From positions 248,001 to 312,000 of the forward strand of contig NZ_JACXXE010000002.1 in assembly GCF_014764715.1 (NCBI RefSeq): a stretch of DNA of 64,000 nt, written 5' to 3'. Source of the stretch: Bacillus crepusculi (GTDB taxonomy: Bacteria > Bacillota > Bacilli > Bacillales > Bacillaceae). Within the stretch, counting starts at the first letter, position 1, and every line of letters begins with the position of its first letter. The position numbers were made by a program, and so were the translations under genes. A model generated the notes under the pieces. It was not told where the DNA came from and made no database searches. It was given only the letters and a program-made list of their open reading frames with translations. Shown piece by piece: positions 36,869 to 45,609 of the stretch.

Positions 36869-39646
36869 TTATGATGATTGAGCTGCCGCACTTAATGTGA
36901 ATAAGTCTTCTAGTTCGTTCGTCGATAGCTCTGTAATCCAGCTTTCACTTTGGATGATTTGATCATTTAATGTTTGTTTTGTTTCGAGCATTTGATCGAT
37001 TTTCTCTTCGATCGTGCCGGTTGTGATCATCTTATGGACGTGAACAAATCGTTTTTGTCCAATACGATACGCACGGTCTGTCGCTTGGTTTTCCACAGCA
37101 GGATTCCACCATCTATCATAGTGAATGACATGATTTGCTGCGGTTAGGTTGAGTCCTGTTCCTCCTGCTTTTAAAGACAGAATTAAGATGTTGAACTCTT
37201 TCTTCTGGAAGCGTTCCACCATTTTGTCCCGATCCTGTTTTGATAAGCTGCCATTTAAAAATTGAACAGGTTCTCCAAACATTTTCTCCGCTAGCTTTTT
37301 AATCATGTTGCCCATTTCGATATATTGCGTAAAGATGAGGCAGCTTTCTCCTTGTTCATGTATCGCTTTTAACAGTTCTGCTAATTTATCCATTTTTAAT
37401 GAACGTTTCAGCAGCTTCACATCTGTCCCGCTTTCTTTTAAATAAAGAGCAGGGTGATCGCAAATCTGTTTGAGTCTGCCGAGCATGCTTAAAATAATGG
37501 CTTTCCGCTGCATCCCTGTTAATGAAGCCATATGTTCGAATGTATCCTTGACGAGCTGTTCATATAAAGAAGCCTGCTCAGCGGATAGTGGGATGAATTC
37601 TTTTTCTTCTAGTTTCTCAGGCAGATTCAGAGCGACCTCTTCATCTTGTTTTGTTCGTCTTAATAAGAAGGGCTTGATCAGCTGCTGCAGCTGTTCAATT
37701 CTTTTTTCTTCACGATCTTTTTCGATCGGAAGAACGAACTTCTTATGAAAGCTGGTCAGGCTGCCGAGATACCCTTTGTTGACGAAGTCAAAAATGGACC
37801 AAAGCTCTGTCAAACGGTTCTCCATCGGTGTTCCGCTGAGGGCAATATGATGCTGCCCTTTTAATTGTCTGATCGCTCTCGATTGTTTCGTATGGGCATT
37901 CTTGATGTTCTGGGCCTCGTCTAAACAAATGGTGTTCCAATTTGCTGATGTCAATTCATCACGATCAGAATGTGAGAGTCCGTAAGACGTTAGGACAATA
38001 TCTGTTGACTCGTATGCTTTTGTAAAATGCTCACCTTGTGGACGTGATGGCCCGTAATGCAAGGCGACATTTAAATGTGGTGCAAATGTTTCAAGCTCTC
38101 GCTGCCAGTTTCCTAAAACTGAGGTCGGCGCAATGATGAGAGATGGAGCGGCATTTTGCTCTTTCTCCTTCAAATAGGTGAAATACGCAATCATTTGAAT
38201 CGTTTTTCCAAGTCCCATATCATCTGCTAAGCAAGCCCCAAATCCATGCGATCTTAAAAATAAAAGCCAGTTCACACCGTGCTGCTGATACGGGCGCAGT
38301 GTGCCTTTAAAGGACTCACTCATTTCGTAGGAAGGCAGCTCATGTGTATCATTTAATTGATGGACTAGTCCTCTTAATTGAGACGAAAGTTCAAATTGAA
38401 TATGGGCAAATGCCGAACTATCCAAAAGCTCTGGGATGGCTTCAGAGGATGCCTCTTGATCTGCCAATTCACGTGACAGGATATCAGACATGTGAAGCCC
38501 TTCGTTTTCGGCACGCTCCATCCATTTTTTCATTTGCTGGATGAAGGTTGGATCTATTTTGATCCATTGTCCGCGAATATTGACAAGGCGTCGTTTACTT
38601 TGGACGAGCTCGTTGAACTCATCTTCTGTCAGCTCAATGCCATTTGTGGCAAAGCGCCAATTAAAGTCCATTAAGGCATCCATTCCGACATGCGATTCGC
38701 CTCGTGGTGTAGATGAAATCCTTGCTTTTAGCATCATTGTGCTTTCTTTGACGATTTGCCACCAAGATGGAAGCAGAATCTCAATGCCCATATTGACAAG
38801 CGTTTCACTTGCTTCAGATAGGAAAAGCCATGCTTCTTCTTCTGACATGAGCGTCGTGCCAGATGAGAAAGAGAGCCAAGGAACAATTTGGCTGAAACGC
38901 TCCAGCTCTCTTGAAATTTTTTCTTGATACGGACGCCAAGATTTTTTTAATGAACGGTTGCCTTCAAAAAAGTGAAGGTCGCTGTTTTTTTTATCGCGCA
39001 AAAACAATTCGATTTTCCAATCATCTCCGTCGAAATCCGGTTCGTTTAAGCGCAAGCCGACAGTGAAAGGCGTCTCATCATCGATCCAGCCAATCGTTTC
39101 CAAGAAATCCTGCTCATCTAAAAAATGTCCTTGGAAGGATGAAAGTGCAGGCGATTGTGCAGTCATGCGGTTCCACTTGTGCTGCAAGGCATCATCATAT
39201 TGAATGTAATCCTGCACCGCAAAGGAGAACCAATCAGCCGTATAGCCATCTAATAGGCCTTCTTTGTCTTTAAACCGTAGTACACCTTTTGTCCATGCCT
39301 CGTAATCGGGAACGAAATCTTCATCCTCAATGAATTCATAAATAGTAGAGGCTGTTTTCATCAGTGGTTCGGTTTCATCTGTTAAAGTCACGTGACTAAA
39401 GGTATTAAATGAGTTTTTCCCTAGCAGTTCAACGGTCATCCAAGGGCTTAATAGGAAGGCAGGTGTGCCAATAAAGCTCACATCCTCTAAAAACGTTCCG
39501 TAAAAAGAAGATTCGTGCCATTGGAAAAGCTGTCTTTTCATTTCATTAAGCGGAACAGGGTGTCCGTCCTCTGTTTGCGCTGAAACGGTGAAAGAGAAAT
39601 CTTCTGTTTGCTCTGCATGAATGACAATTTGTTTATGGCGTGTCAT
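36869..39646 (-). CDS. ywqA: SNF2-family DNA helicase/ATPase YwqA
   Basis: A 925-residue Swi2/Snf2 ATPase. The N-terminal half is a SWIM-partner-type region without obvious motifs. The motor starts near residue 460: LRPYQQHGVNWLLFL, DDMGLGKTIQMIAY (Walker A), LDEAQNIKN (DEAQ box, motif II), ALSGTPMENRLTELWSIFDF, and the second RecA lobe with LSLKAGGTGLNLTAANHVIHYDRWWNPAVENQATDRAYRIGQ. Such proteins remodel protein-DNA complexes; the role in Bacillus is not known to me. It overlaps the stop of ywqB by 14 bases, so the two are cotranscribed. Start at ATG 39646 or the adjacent TTG 39649. Confidence 0.93.
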   Translation of the reverse strand: MTRHKQIVIHAEQTEDFSFTVSAQTEDGHPVPLNEMKRQLFQWHESSFYGTFLEDVSFIGTPAFLLSPWMTVELLGKNSFNTFSHVTLTDETEPLMKTASTIYEFIEDEDFVPDYEAWTKGVLRFKDKEGLLDGYTADWFSFAVQDYIQYDDALQHKWNRMTAQSPALSSFQGHFLDEQDFLETIGWIDDETPFTVGLRLNEPDFDGDDWKIELFLRDKKNSDLHFFEGNRSLKKSWRPYQEKISRELERFSQIVPWLSFSSGTTLMSEEEAWLFLSEASETLVNMGIEILLPSWWQIVKESTMMLKARISSTPRGESHVGMDALMDFNWRFATNGIELTEDEFNELVQSKRRLVNIRGQWIKIDPTFIQQMKKWMERAENEGLHMSDILSRELADQEASSEAIPELLDSSAFAHIQFELSSQLRGLVHQLNDTHELPSYEMSESFKGTLRPYQQHGVNWLLFLRSHGFGACLADDMGLGKTIQMIAYFTYLKEKEQNAAPSLIIAPTSVLGNWQRELETFAPHLNVALHYGPSRPQGEHFTKAYESTDIVLTSYGLSHSDRDELTSANWNTICLDEAQNIKNAHTKQSRAIRQLKGQHHIALSGTPMENRLTELWSIFDFVNKGYLGSLTSFHKKFVLPIEKDREEKRIEQLQQLIKPFLLRRTKQDEEVALNLPEKLEEKEFIPLSAEQASLYEQLVKDTFEHMASLTGMQRKAIILSMLGRLKQICDHPALYLKESGTDVKLLKRSLKMDKLAELLKAIHEQGESCLIFTQYIEMGNMIKKLAEKMFGEPVQFLNGSLSKQDRDKMVERFQKKEFNILILSLKAGGTGLNLTAANHVIHYDRWWNPAVENQATDRAYRIGQKRFVHVHKMITTGTIEEKIDQMLETKQTLNDQIIQSESWITELSTNELEDLFTLSAAAQSS

Positions 39647-41240
39647 CAATCAATTTTCCTTTCTTCATTTCCTCTTGGAACGCACGCAGCCGTTTCGTTG
39701 AATCTTGTAGCTGCTTCACATATCTTTCCCAAATCGCGGTTTTTTTCGTTTTATGATAAAGCGTACGCAGTTTCTTTAGCATTTTCACAGATTCCCGGTA
39801 AGCACTTCGATTCTTTTGGTCGAGAAGTAGTGAGATTTCACGGTGGTACGATGGAATGAGCGCTTCAGGCTCCTCCTTTGCAATCTGTTTGATCAAATCC
39901 TTCTCGAGTTCACTGATGGAGAAACCAACAAGGCTGTGAATCTCAATCCATTCTGTATATCGCTGCTGTGCATATAAAAGCTGACTATATTCCGTAAACG
40001 CATAGGGCATGCAGATTTGGAGGTACCGTTCATATAAATGATGATCCTTCGTCTGCTTAAAGTACGCATCTAAATAAAAGAAGAAATCACTGACGGCTCC
40101 TCGCAGTTCTCTGTAGGAAAGATCCAGCTGGCAATATTCCTCTATGAGATATGTGATCTCGTTATACCAGAGCTTGAGTCGTTTCCAGTCCTTGCGGTTT
40201 GTGAGATCCTTTAGCCAATTAAGCACATTTGGCAGCATATTTGCACTAAGCAGCTGTAATTGCTGAAAGAGCCTTTCGTCTTCTTTGAGCAAATAATCCA
40301 TGTGCATGAGCCCGATGGTACGTTCAACCGTTTGTTCTTGCTGCTGAGCGTTCTTTAGTAATTCTGTTTCTTTTTTAACCCATTTCCCTCTATTTAATAT
40401 GGTTCCCCAAATCTCCATAAAGACCGATACTCGCTCATGCTGGAAGGGTCCGCCTATTTGAAGAAGTGTCCGAACGGCAGTTGGTGTGTTTTCAAGAAAC
40501 GGATCGAGGGAAAAGGAAAGGGCGTATGTCTTCAAATGATCCACTGAATCAAAAATGGTGTTCATGAGCTGCTCTACATATGGATTCAAGGAATAAAAGT
40601 CCTTTTCGGCATCGAGCCGACCAAGGTCAATCAGCTCATGGAGCCGTAACCACACATCGATAGACGTATGAATCGCATACAAACTCTTGAATTCAGGTGA
40701 AGCAGGTGCGTGTTTTTTCAGGACCGATAAATAACCGTAATACACATGCTGTGGTGTTTGCTGATGCTTCGGTGTCCGTTTCAGCCAGAGATTAAATTCC
40801 TCTTGGAAAAAAGTCAGCCAGCTTTGGAGTGATTGTTCGTCTGGGCGCTTCACTTGGAAGTGCTGGCGAATCAATTCTTTGCTGCGCTGTAACTCATCCT
40901 TTTCTGACCAATTTTCTGTAAAGCCGGTCACACTCTCTACTTGAGCGTATAGCGAAAAGAAGACAGCGAGAATGTGTTTGCAAAGTCCATCAGCTGGACA
41001 TGAGCAGCTGCTTCTTACTGGAAACAGCACATGAAGTTGGACTCTTGCTGCCACGACATCATGTACATAAGCTGACCATTCAGTATCAGACTCTTGCTTG
41101 AGACGATATACGCTGTCCTGTCTATAAGTAATCAATGCTTTTTTGATGAGTTGCTTGTTTTCATCTGTCGCAGGAAGAAGTTCTTTGATCTGTTCGGCTG
41201 TTTGTTTGATTTCTTCTTCGTTGAAGTCGTGCTGAAGCAT
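39633..41240 (-). CDS. ywqB: SWIM zinc-finger protein YwqB
   Basis: A 535-residue protein with an N-terminal SWIM zinc finger: SCSCPADGLCKHILAVFFSLY (CxC...CxH). The remaining 400 residues are helical, with many Trp, Leu and charged residues. SWIM proteins are often encoded beside SNF2 ATPases and are thought to bind DNA or protein for the motor. ATG 41240 is preceded by TTAGGAGCG; a TTG at 41273 in frame has no such site. Forms an operon with ywqA. Confidence 0.88.
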   Translation of the reverse strand: MLQHDFNEEEIKQTAEQIKELLPATDENKQLIKKALITYRQDSVYRLKQESDTEWSAYVHDVVAARVQLHVLFPVRSSCSCPADGLCKHILAVFFSLYAQVESVTGFTENWSEKDELQRSKELIRQHFQVKRPDEQSLQSWLTFFQEEFNLWLKRTPKHQQTPQHVYYGYLSVLKKHAPASPEFKSLYAIHTSIDVWLRLHELIDLGRLDAEKDFYSLNPYVEQLMNTIFDSVDHLKTYALSFSLDPFLENTPTAVRTLLQIGGPFQHERVSVFMEIWGTILNRGKWVKKETELLKNAQQQEQTVERTIGLMHMDYLLKEDERLFQQLQLLSANMLPNVLNWLKDLTNRKDWKRLKLWYNEITYLIEEYCQLDLSYRELRGAVSDFFFYLDAYFKQTKDHHLYERYLQICMPYAFTEYSQLLYAQQRYTEWIEIHSLVGFSISELEKDLIKQIAKEEPEALIPSYHREISLLLDQKNRSAYRESVKMLKKLRTLYHKTKKTAIWERYVKQLQDSTKRLRAFQEEMKKGKLIDDTP

Positions 41241-41426
41241 TTGATCCGCTCCTAACCAAGTAAAAGATTCCAATTCTTTTATTATAGCTCAATGGTGATT
41301 TATAAAAAAGTTTTTCATGAAAATGGTCATAAATTTCAAAAGCTGTCGAATGATGTATTAGTGTATTGCATAAACCAACCATACAGCATATAATAATGAA
41401 ATTAGTGGAATTGAAAGGATACAGAC

Positions 41427-41570
41427 ATGGATAATAAGGGTTTAAATCAAGAAGAGTTTTTAAAGATTTTGATGTACGCTCATGATATTGGTGAAAATTC
41501 AAATGATGTCACAACAAAAGAAATGCTTGAAAATTTGATTGCTCATATCCGAAATGGTCTTGTTTCATAA
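41427..41570 (+). CDS. Small acidic protein, 47 residues
   Basis: ATG 41427 to TAA 41570 encodes MDNKGLNQEEFLKILMYAHD, then IGENSNDVTTKEMLENLIAH, ending IRNGLVS. GAAAGGATAC precedes the start. The frame is followed at once by a strong terminator, and codon use looks normal, so it is likely expressed. B. subtilis has a small gene ywzD near this place; this could be its counterpart but I cannot confirm it. Function unknown. Confidence 0.65.
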   Translation: MDNKGLNQEEFLKILMYAHDIGENSNDVTTKEMLENLIAHIRNGLVS

Positions 41571-41575
41571 AGTGA

Positions 41576-41604
41576 CCCCCTGCTAGTGACAGCAGGGGGT
41601 TTTT
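41576..41604 (+). terminator. Terminator after the 47-residue gene
   Basis: CCCCCTGC and GCAGGGGG pair around TAGTGACA, followed by TTTTTG. Confidence 0.92.
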
Positions 41605-41685
41605 GTATGCTTTTTATGAATGGAACGAAAGCTTCCGGCATACGATGACATTACAAGCATAAGGAGTATGGGAGCTGATGGTGTC

Positions 41686-43005
41686 ATGGATATTGCGATA
41701 GCGGGCTGCGGGTATGTGGGGCTGGTCACGGGGGTGTGTTTAGCAGAGGCAGGGCATGATGTGGCGTGTATTGATATTGACCACCGAAAGGTCTTGCAGC
41801 TGAAGCAGGGAAATCCTTCGATGTATGAACCGGGGTTAAAAGAGCTGCTGAAACGGAATCTTGAGCAAGGACGAATTCATTTCCACGTGAATGGAGCGGC
41901 AGTCTACCCGGGGGCTGATGTGTTAATGATTGCAGTAGGCACCCCGCAGCAGGCAGACGGTCAAGCCGATTTGCAGTATGTGTTTCAGGCTGCAAAAGAG
42001 ATGGCCATAAAAGCGAAGCCAGGTGCAGTGCTTGTGGTAAAAAGTACGGTGCCTGTCGGAACGGGTGATCAACTCGATCGTTTGATTCATCAAGAATTAG
42101 GACGGAATGAGCCATTATCTATCGCATCTAATCCAGAATTTTTACGGGAAGGGTCCGCCATTTCAGATACTTTGAGAGCGGATCGGCTTGTGATTGGGGC
42201 GGAAACAAAAGCCGTATTAGACCAGCTAGAGGCTATGTATGCTGATTTCCACCTTCCCGTTGTGAAAACAGATCGTAAAAGTGCAGAAATGATCAAGTAC
42301 GCATCAAATGCTTTTCTTGCGACAAAGATCAGCTTTATGAATGAAATTGCTTCGATTTGTGAAAAAACAGGTGCTGATGTTGAATGGGTTGCGCAGGGAA
42401 TGGGACTCGATCAGCGGATCGGTTCTTCGTTTCTCAGGGCGGGCATTGGCTATGGAGGTTCTTGTTTTCCAAAGGATACAAATGCACTTGTCCAAATCGC
42501 AGGGCATGTGTCCCATGATTTTGAGCTATTGAAGGCTGTGATCAAAGTGAACAATGAGCAGAAAGCTAGTTTTATTCGAAGTATTCAGGAGCGGCTAGGG
42601 CCTAATCTGGAAGGACAGCGAATTGCACTTCTTGGTCTGTCCTTTAAGCCAAACACAGATGATATGAGGGAGGCGCCATCGATCCCGATCGCTCATGAGC
42701 TCCATCATTTAGGCGCGGAGCTGGTGGCCTATGATCCTGTTGCCACTTGCAAAGCAGCCCGCGAACTGCCTGATCAAGTCTTTTTTGCTCAAACCATTGC
42801 AGAAGCGATAAAGGATACCCATGCGGTCTGTATATTAACAGAGTGGGCGGATATACAGGCTTTCCCGCTCTCGGCCTATAAGGAATGGATGAGACAGCCG
42901 CTCATTTTTGATGGGCGAAACTGCCATACGCTGGAATCGGCAGAACGAGCAGGGGTCGAATATCATTCAATCGGGCGCAGACCGGTTTCTCCTGTTTATA
43001 TGTAA
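41686..43005 (+). CDS. ywqF: UDP-glucose 6-dehydrogenase (YwqF/Ugd)
   Basis: A 439-residue NAD-dependent enzyme that oxidises UDP-glucose to UDP-glucuronate for acidic polysaccharides. The Rossmann motif is IAGCGYVGLVTGVCLAEAGHDV; the catalytic Cys lies in GIGYGGSCFPKDTNALV; the central Lys region KYASNAFLATKISFMNE and C-terminal LGLSFKPNTDDMREAPS follow. I use ATG 41686 because family members start MDIAIAGCGYVG; GGGAG lies upstream. Frames further upstream run through the preceding terminator. In B. subtilis ywqF follows the tyrosine-kinase genes tkmA-ptkA-ptpZ; none of these is here. Confidence 0.92.
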   Translation: MDIAIAGCGYVGLVTGVCLAEAGHDVACIDIDHRKVLQLKQGNPSMYEPGLKELLKRNLEQGRIHFHVNGAAVYPGADVLMIAVGTPQQADGQADLQYVFQAAKEMAIKAKPGAVLVVKSTVPVGTGDQLDRLIHQELGRNEPLSIASNPEFLREGSAISDTLRADRLVIGAETKAVLDQLEAMYADFHLPVVKTDRKSAEMIKYASNAFLATKISFMNEIASICEKTGADVEWVAQGMGLDQRIGSSFLRAGIGYGGSCFPKDTNALVQIAGHVSHDFELLKAVIKVNNEQKASFIRSIQERLGPNLEGQRIALLGLSFKPNTDDMREAPSIPIAHELHHLGAELVAYDPVATCKAARELPDQVFFAQTIAEAIKDTHAVCILTEWADIQAFPLSAYKEWMRQPLIFDGRNCHTLESAERAGVEYHSIGRRPVSPVYM

Positions 43006-43008
43006 ACG

Positions 43009-43043
43009 AAAACCGATAACAGATGATGTTATCGGTTTTTTAT
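43009..43043. terminator. Bidirectional terminator between ywqF and the chromate genes
   Basis: AAAACCGATAAC and GTTATCGGTTTT pair around AGATGAT, flanked by A and T residues. The convergent chromate transporter gene ends at 43043. Confidence 0.9.
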
Positions 43044-43579
43044 TAATGCGGCAGAATGAATCCACCATATAAAAAGGCAGCCAAAATGAGAAAGGCAGGG
43101 TGCATTTTGAATTTGGTCATAAAGAAAAAGGCGATTGCGGCAATAGCCAGCGATTGAGTCCAGCCAATGGCTTTCACTGCATCTCCGCCGATTTCCCATG
43201 TTAATAAGAGCATCATCATCGCAATGACAGGCTGTACGGATAAGGTCATGCCTTTTACGACAGGAGATTGGCGAAAGCGGTCAATGAGCTTGAGCAATAA
43301 AATCAATCCAACAGCGGACGGTAGTACAGTTGCAAGCAGTGCAACGATAAAGCCTGGCCAGCCCATGACATCATAACCCACATATGCCGCAATTTTCGTA
43401 GCGATTGGCCCTGGCAGTGCATTGGCTAAAGCCAGTATATTGGAGAATCCTTCGTTCGTCATCCAATGAAAATGATTGACGATTTCTTCATAATTAAGTG
43501 GGATCGATGCAGGACCTCCGCCATATCCTAATAGATTGGACAAGAAGAATGCCCAGAATAAAAAGAGAATCAGCATCAT
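43043..43579 (-). CDS. ywrA: Chromate transporter, C-terminal half (YwrA)
   Basis: A 178-residue half of a split ChrA (CHR family) transporter: FLLGYGGGPASIPLNYEEIV-type motif near the N-terminus (actual SNLLGYGGGPASIPL), ANALPGPIATKIAAYVGY and several helices. Short-chain CHR proteins work as pairs to export chromate. It overlaps the other half by four bases (ATGA at 43576-43579), so the two are translationally coupled in equal amounts. Confidence 0.88.
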   Translation of the reverse strand: MMLILFLFWAFFLSNLLGYGGGPASIPLNYEEIVNHFHWMTNEGFSNILALANALPGPIATKIAAYVGYDVMGWPGFIVALLATVLPSAVGLILLLKLIDRFRQSPVVKGMTLSVQPVIAMMMLLLTWEIGGDAVKAIGWTQSLAIAAIAFFFMTKFKMHPAFLILAAFLYGGFILPH

Positions 43580-44166
43580 GAAGACACTCCTTTCTCTTTA
43601 TTTGTTCGATTCCAGCGTTGTTTCAGCTTGAAATGAAAGGCGCCATAGCATAAAAAGATGATCACAATGATTCCTGGATGAATGGATAGCACCTGAAGCC
43701 CGATAAATGCAAGAAGAAACAGAGCGACACCGAAGATCATCCCGAAGCCTTTCAGTGTTTTTTGTCCGAATTCATATGCCATGATGCCGAGCAGCACGGC
43801 AATGACTGGTGTCACAGCGCCAATCATATTTTGAATGATTTGTGAGGAGCTTAAGACGCTGACAAGTGTGACAAGTGCCACCATGGCGAGACAGGTCGGT
43901 AAAATATGAGCAGCAGTTGCGACAATTGCGCCGCTAGCCCCTTTTAAACGATAGCCGAGGTATGCTGACATTTTAGTGGCAATCGGACCAGGTAATGCAT
44001 TGGCGATGGCGAGTGTTTCTCCGAATTCGTCATCATTGATCCATTGATATTTCACTACCGCCTCATGACGAATGAGCGGTATGACGGAAGGTCCTCCGCC
44101 AAAGCCGAGAATGCCGGTTCGCACCATAGCGATGATAAGTTCGATATATGATTGCAAGTGGTTCAA
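43576..44166 (-). CDS. ywrB: Chromate transporter, N-terminal half (YwrB)
   Basis: A 196-residue CHR half protein: RTGILGFGGGPSVIPLIRHEAV, NDDEFGETLAIANALPGPIATKMSAYLGYR. Six hydrophobic segments are seen. It pairs with YwrA to give the two-component chromate efflux pump known in B. subtilis. It lies seven bases after the regulator gene in one operon. Confidence 0.88.
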   Translation of the reverse strand: MNHLQSYIELIIAMVRTGILGFGGGPSVIPLIRHEAVVKYQWINDDEFGETLAIANALPGPIATKMSAYLGYRLKGASGAIVATAAHILPTCLAMVALVTLVSVLSSSQIIQNMIGAVTPVIAVLLGIMAYEFGQKTLKGFGMIFGVALFLLAFIGLQVLSIHPGIIVIIFLCYGAFHFKLKQRWNRTNKEKGVSS

Positions 44167-44173
44167 CTCCTGT

Positions 44174-44650
44174 CTACAATTTCATGCCCATGCGGCTTTT
44201 GTATCGTTTAATGAGCATCTGGCAGTCGACACTGACGACGCCATCAAGTGGATATAGCTTTTTTGTCAGGAATGTCTCCATTTCCTGTTCATTTTGAAAA
44301 ATGCCATGCATATGCAGCTTGCTTGGTCCTGTCATATGATAAAGGCTTGTGACAGCTGTTTCCTGCTCAAGCTGAATGGCTACTGCTTCTAAAAATTTCG
44401 GCTCAACCTCGACATTAAAGAAGACAGAAACATGAATACCGATCTTCGCGGGGTTAATGACAGCAGTGAAACGCTCAATCACACCCGCTTCAATGAGCTG
44501 CTGAATGCGGGCTTGCACGGCAACACGTGAAAGACCGACTTGTTTCCCTAGATCTGTATAAGACATCCGCCCGTCCTCGTGTAATAGGGATAAAATCTGT
44601 TTATCTCTATCATCTAATGTTAAGTTCGGAATGCTATAGTCGTTTGACAC
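44174..44650 (-). CDS. ywrC: Lrp/AsnC-type regulator of the chromate operon (YwrC)
   Basis: A 158-residue Lrp/AsnC-family protein: the HTH is [53 protein letters not shown], followed by a RAM (ligand-binding) domain. In B. subtilis the equivalent ChrS/YwrC represses the chromate genes until chromate is present. I use GTG 44650, preceded by AAAGGTGGT; a longer frame from 44686 includes this site. It heads the operon ywrC-ywrB-ywrA. Confidence 0.88.
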   Translation of the reverse strand: MSNDYSIPNLTLDDRDKQILSLLHEDGRMSYTDLGKQVGLSRVAVQARIQQLIEAGVIERFTAVINPAKIGIHVSVFFNVEVEPKFLEAVAIQLEQETAVTSLYHMTGPSKLHMHGIFQNEQEMETFLTKKLYPLDGVVSVDCQMLIKRYKSRMGMKL

Positions 44651-44771
44651 TGTATGACCACCTTTCTTCTGTTGATATTCTATCATATTTTATTTCGAAT
44701 AGAATGATTGATTTATCATTTGCTAACGAAACGAAAAAAATATGAGTGATAAATAGTCTTTTTGCACAAAA

Positions 44772-44797
44772 AAACACCCCGTGATTACCGGGGTGTC
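44772..44797 (-). terminator. Terminator after alsD
   Basis: On the minus strand ACACCCC and GGGGTGT pair and are followed by a run of seven T. It lies seven bases beyond the alsD stop. Confidence 0.85.
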
Positions 44798-44803
44798 TTC
44801 ATT

Positions 44804-45574
44804 TTATTGATCTGGGCTGCTTTCCGCACTAGCAATTTGCTGTGCAAGGTCAGCTCGGTCAATGTCTGCTTGGAAGAATTCCTGCGTATTCGGCAGGTGT
44901 AGATTCATATGACGCTTTTGAGAAATTCGGATGGTGACTTGATCAACGGTGTAATCAAATACGTGCCCGCCGACGCGTCGATCATCATCAATAAAATGAA
45001 GGTGATAGCCACTCACCGCAATGCCATGTGCGTACTGAGGTGTACGGAAGCCTGCAATCGTTCCTTGTATATCCTCGAAATCGAAAATAGGCTGTGACTT
45101 GACTGCTTCCACCATCGGAACGTAAGGTTTTTCCTGTTTTTCGACCGTGCGGGTTTGAACCTTTTTGAATGATCCATCAATGCGGATCGCATAAAAAATA
45201 TTTTTACTTGGTAAAATGCGGTCGATTTCTTCTTCTAGCTCTTTGGACGTCATAGGTGTATCAATTCGATGAACGATATCTGTTTCAAAGAATGCTAGAG
45301 AGCAGAATGGTGAATAATCTTGATCGGTGACCGGTGTCGCTGTTCCATCCGAGCGCAGTCGATAAAAAGCGCCATCAAAGCCGATCAGTTCTCCATCTAA
45401 TTGATTGAAAGTACCAATGCCGAAATCACCGTGCTTGGGAATATGCGCGAGGGAGAAATCTCCATCATATACGGCTTCCAGCAAAGAGGTCATCGTCGAT
45501 ACTTGATAGACCTCTTGCTGTTTGGCATGCTGTCTTGTGTCGCTGTGTTGATTCATTGGGTGCATCATACCCAT
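44804..45574 (-). CDS. alsD: Alpha-acetolactate decarboxylase
   Basis: AlsD converts alpha-acetolactate to acetoin in the cytoplasm, draining pyruvate in stationary phase or acid conditions. The 256-residue product has YQVSTMTSLLEAVYDGDF, GDFGIGTFNQLDGELIGFDG and the metal-binding GYHLHFIDDDRRVGGHVFDY, in which the three histidines bind zinc. ATG 45574 follows AAAGGAGTG. It is the second gene of alsS-alsD, 35 bases downstream of alsS. Confidence 0.96.
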   Translation of the reverse strand: MGMMHPMNQHSDTRQHAKQQEVYQVSTMTSLLEAVYDGDFSLAHIPKHGDFGIGTFNQLDGELIGFDGAFYRLRSDGTATPVTDQDYSPFCSLAFFETDIVHRIDTPMTSKELEEEIDRILPSKNIFYAIRIDGSFKKVQTRTVEKQEKPYVPMVEAVKSQPIFDFEDIQGTIAGFRTPQYAHGIAVSGYHLHFIDDDRRVGGHVFDYTVDQVTIRISQKRHMNLHLPNTQEFFQADIDRADLAQQIASAESSPDQ

Positions 45575-45609
45575 ATCCGCTCACTCCTTTAATGTAAAGT
45601 ATGGACGTC

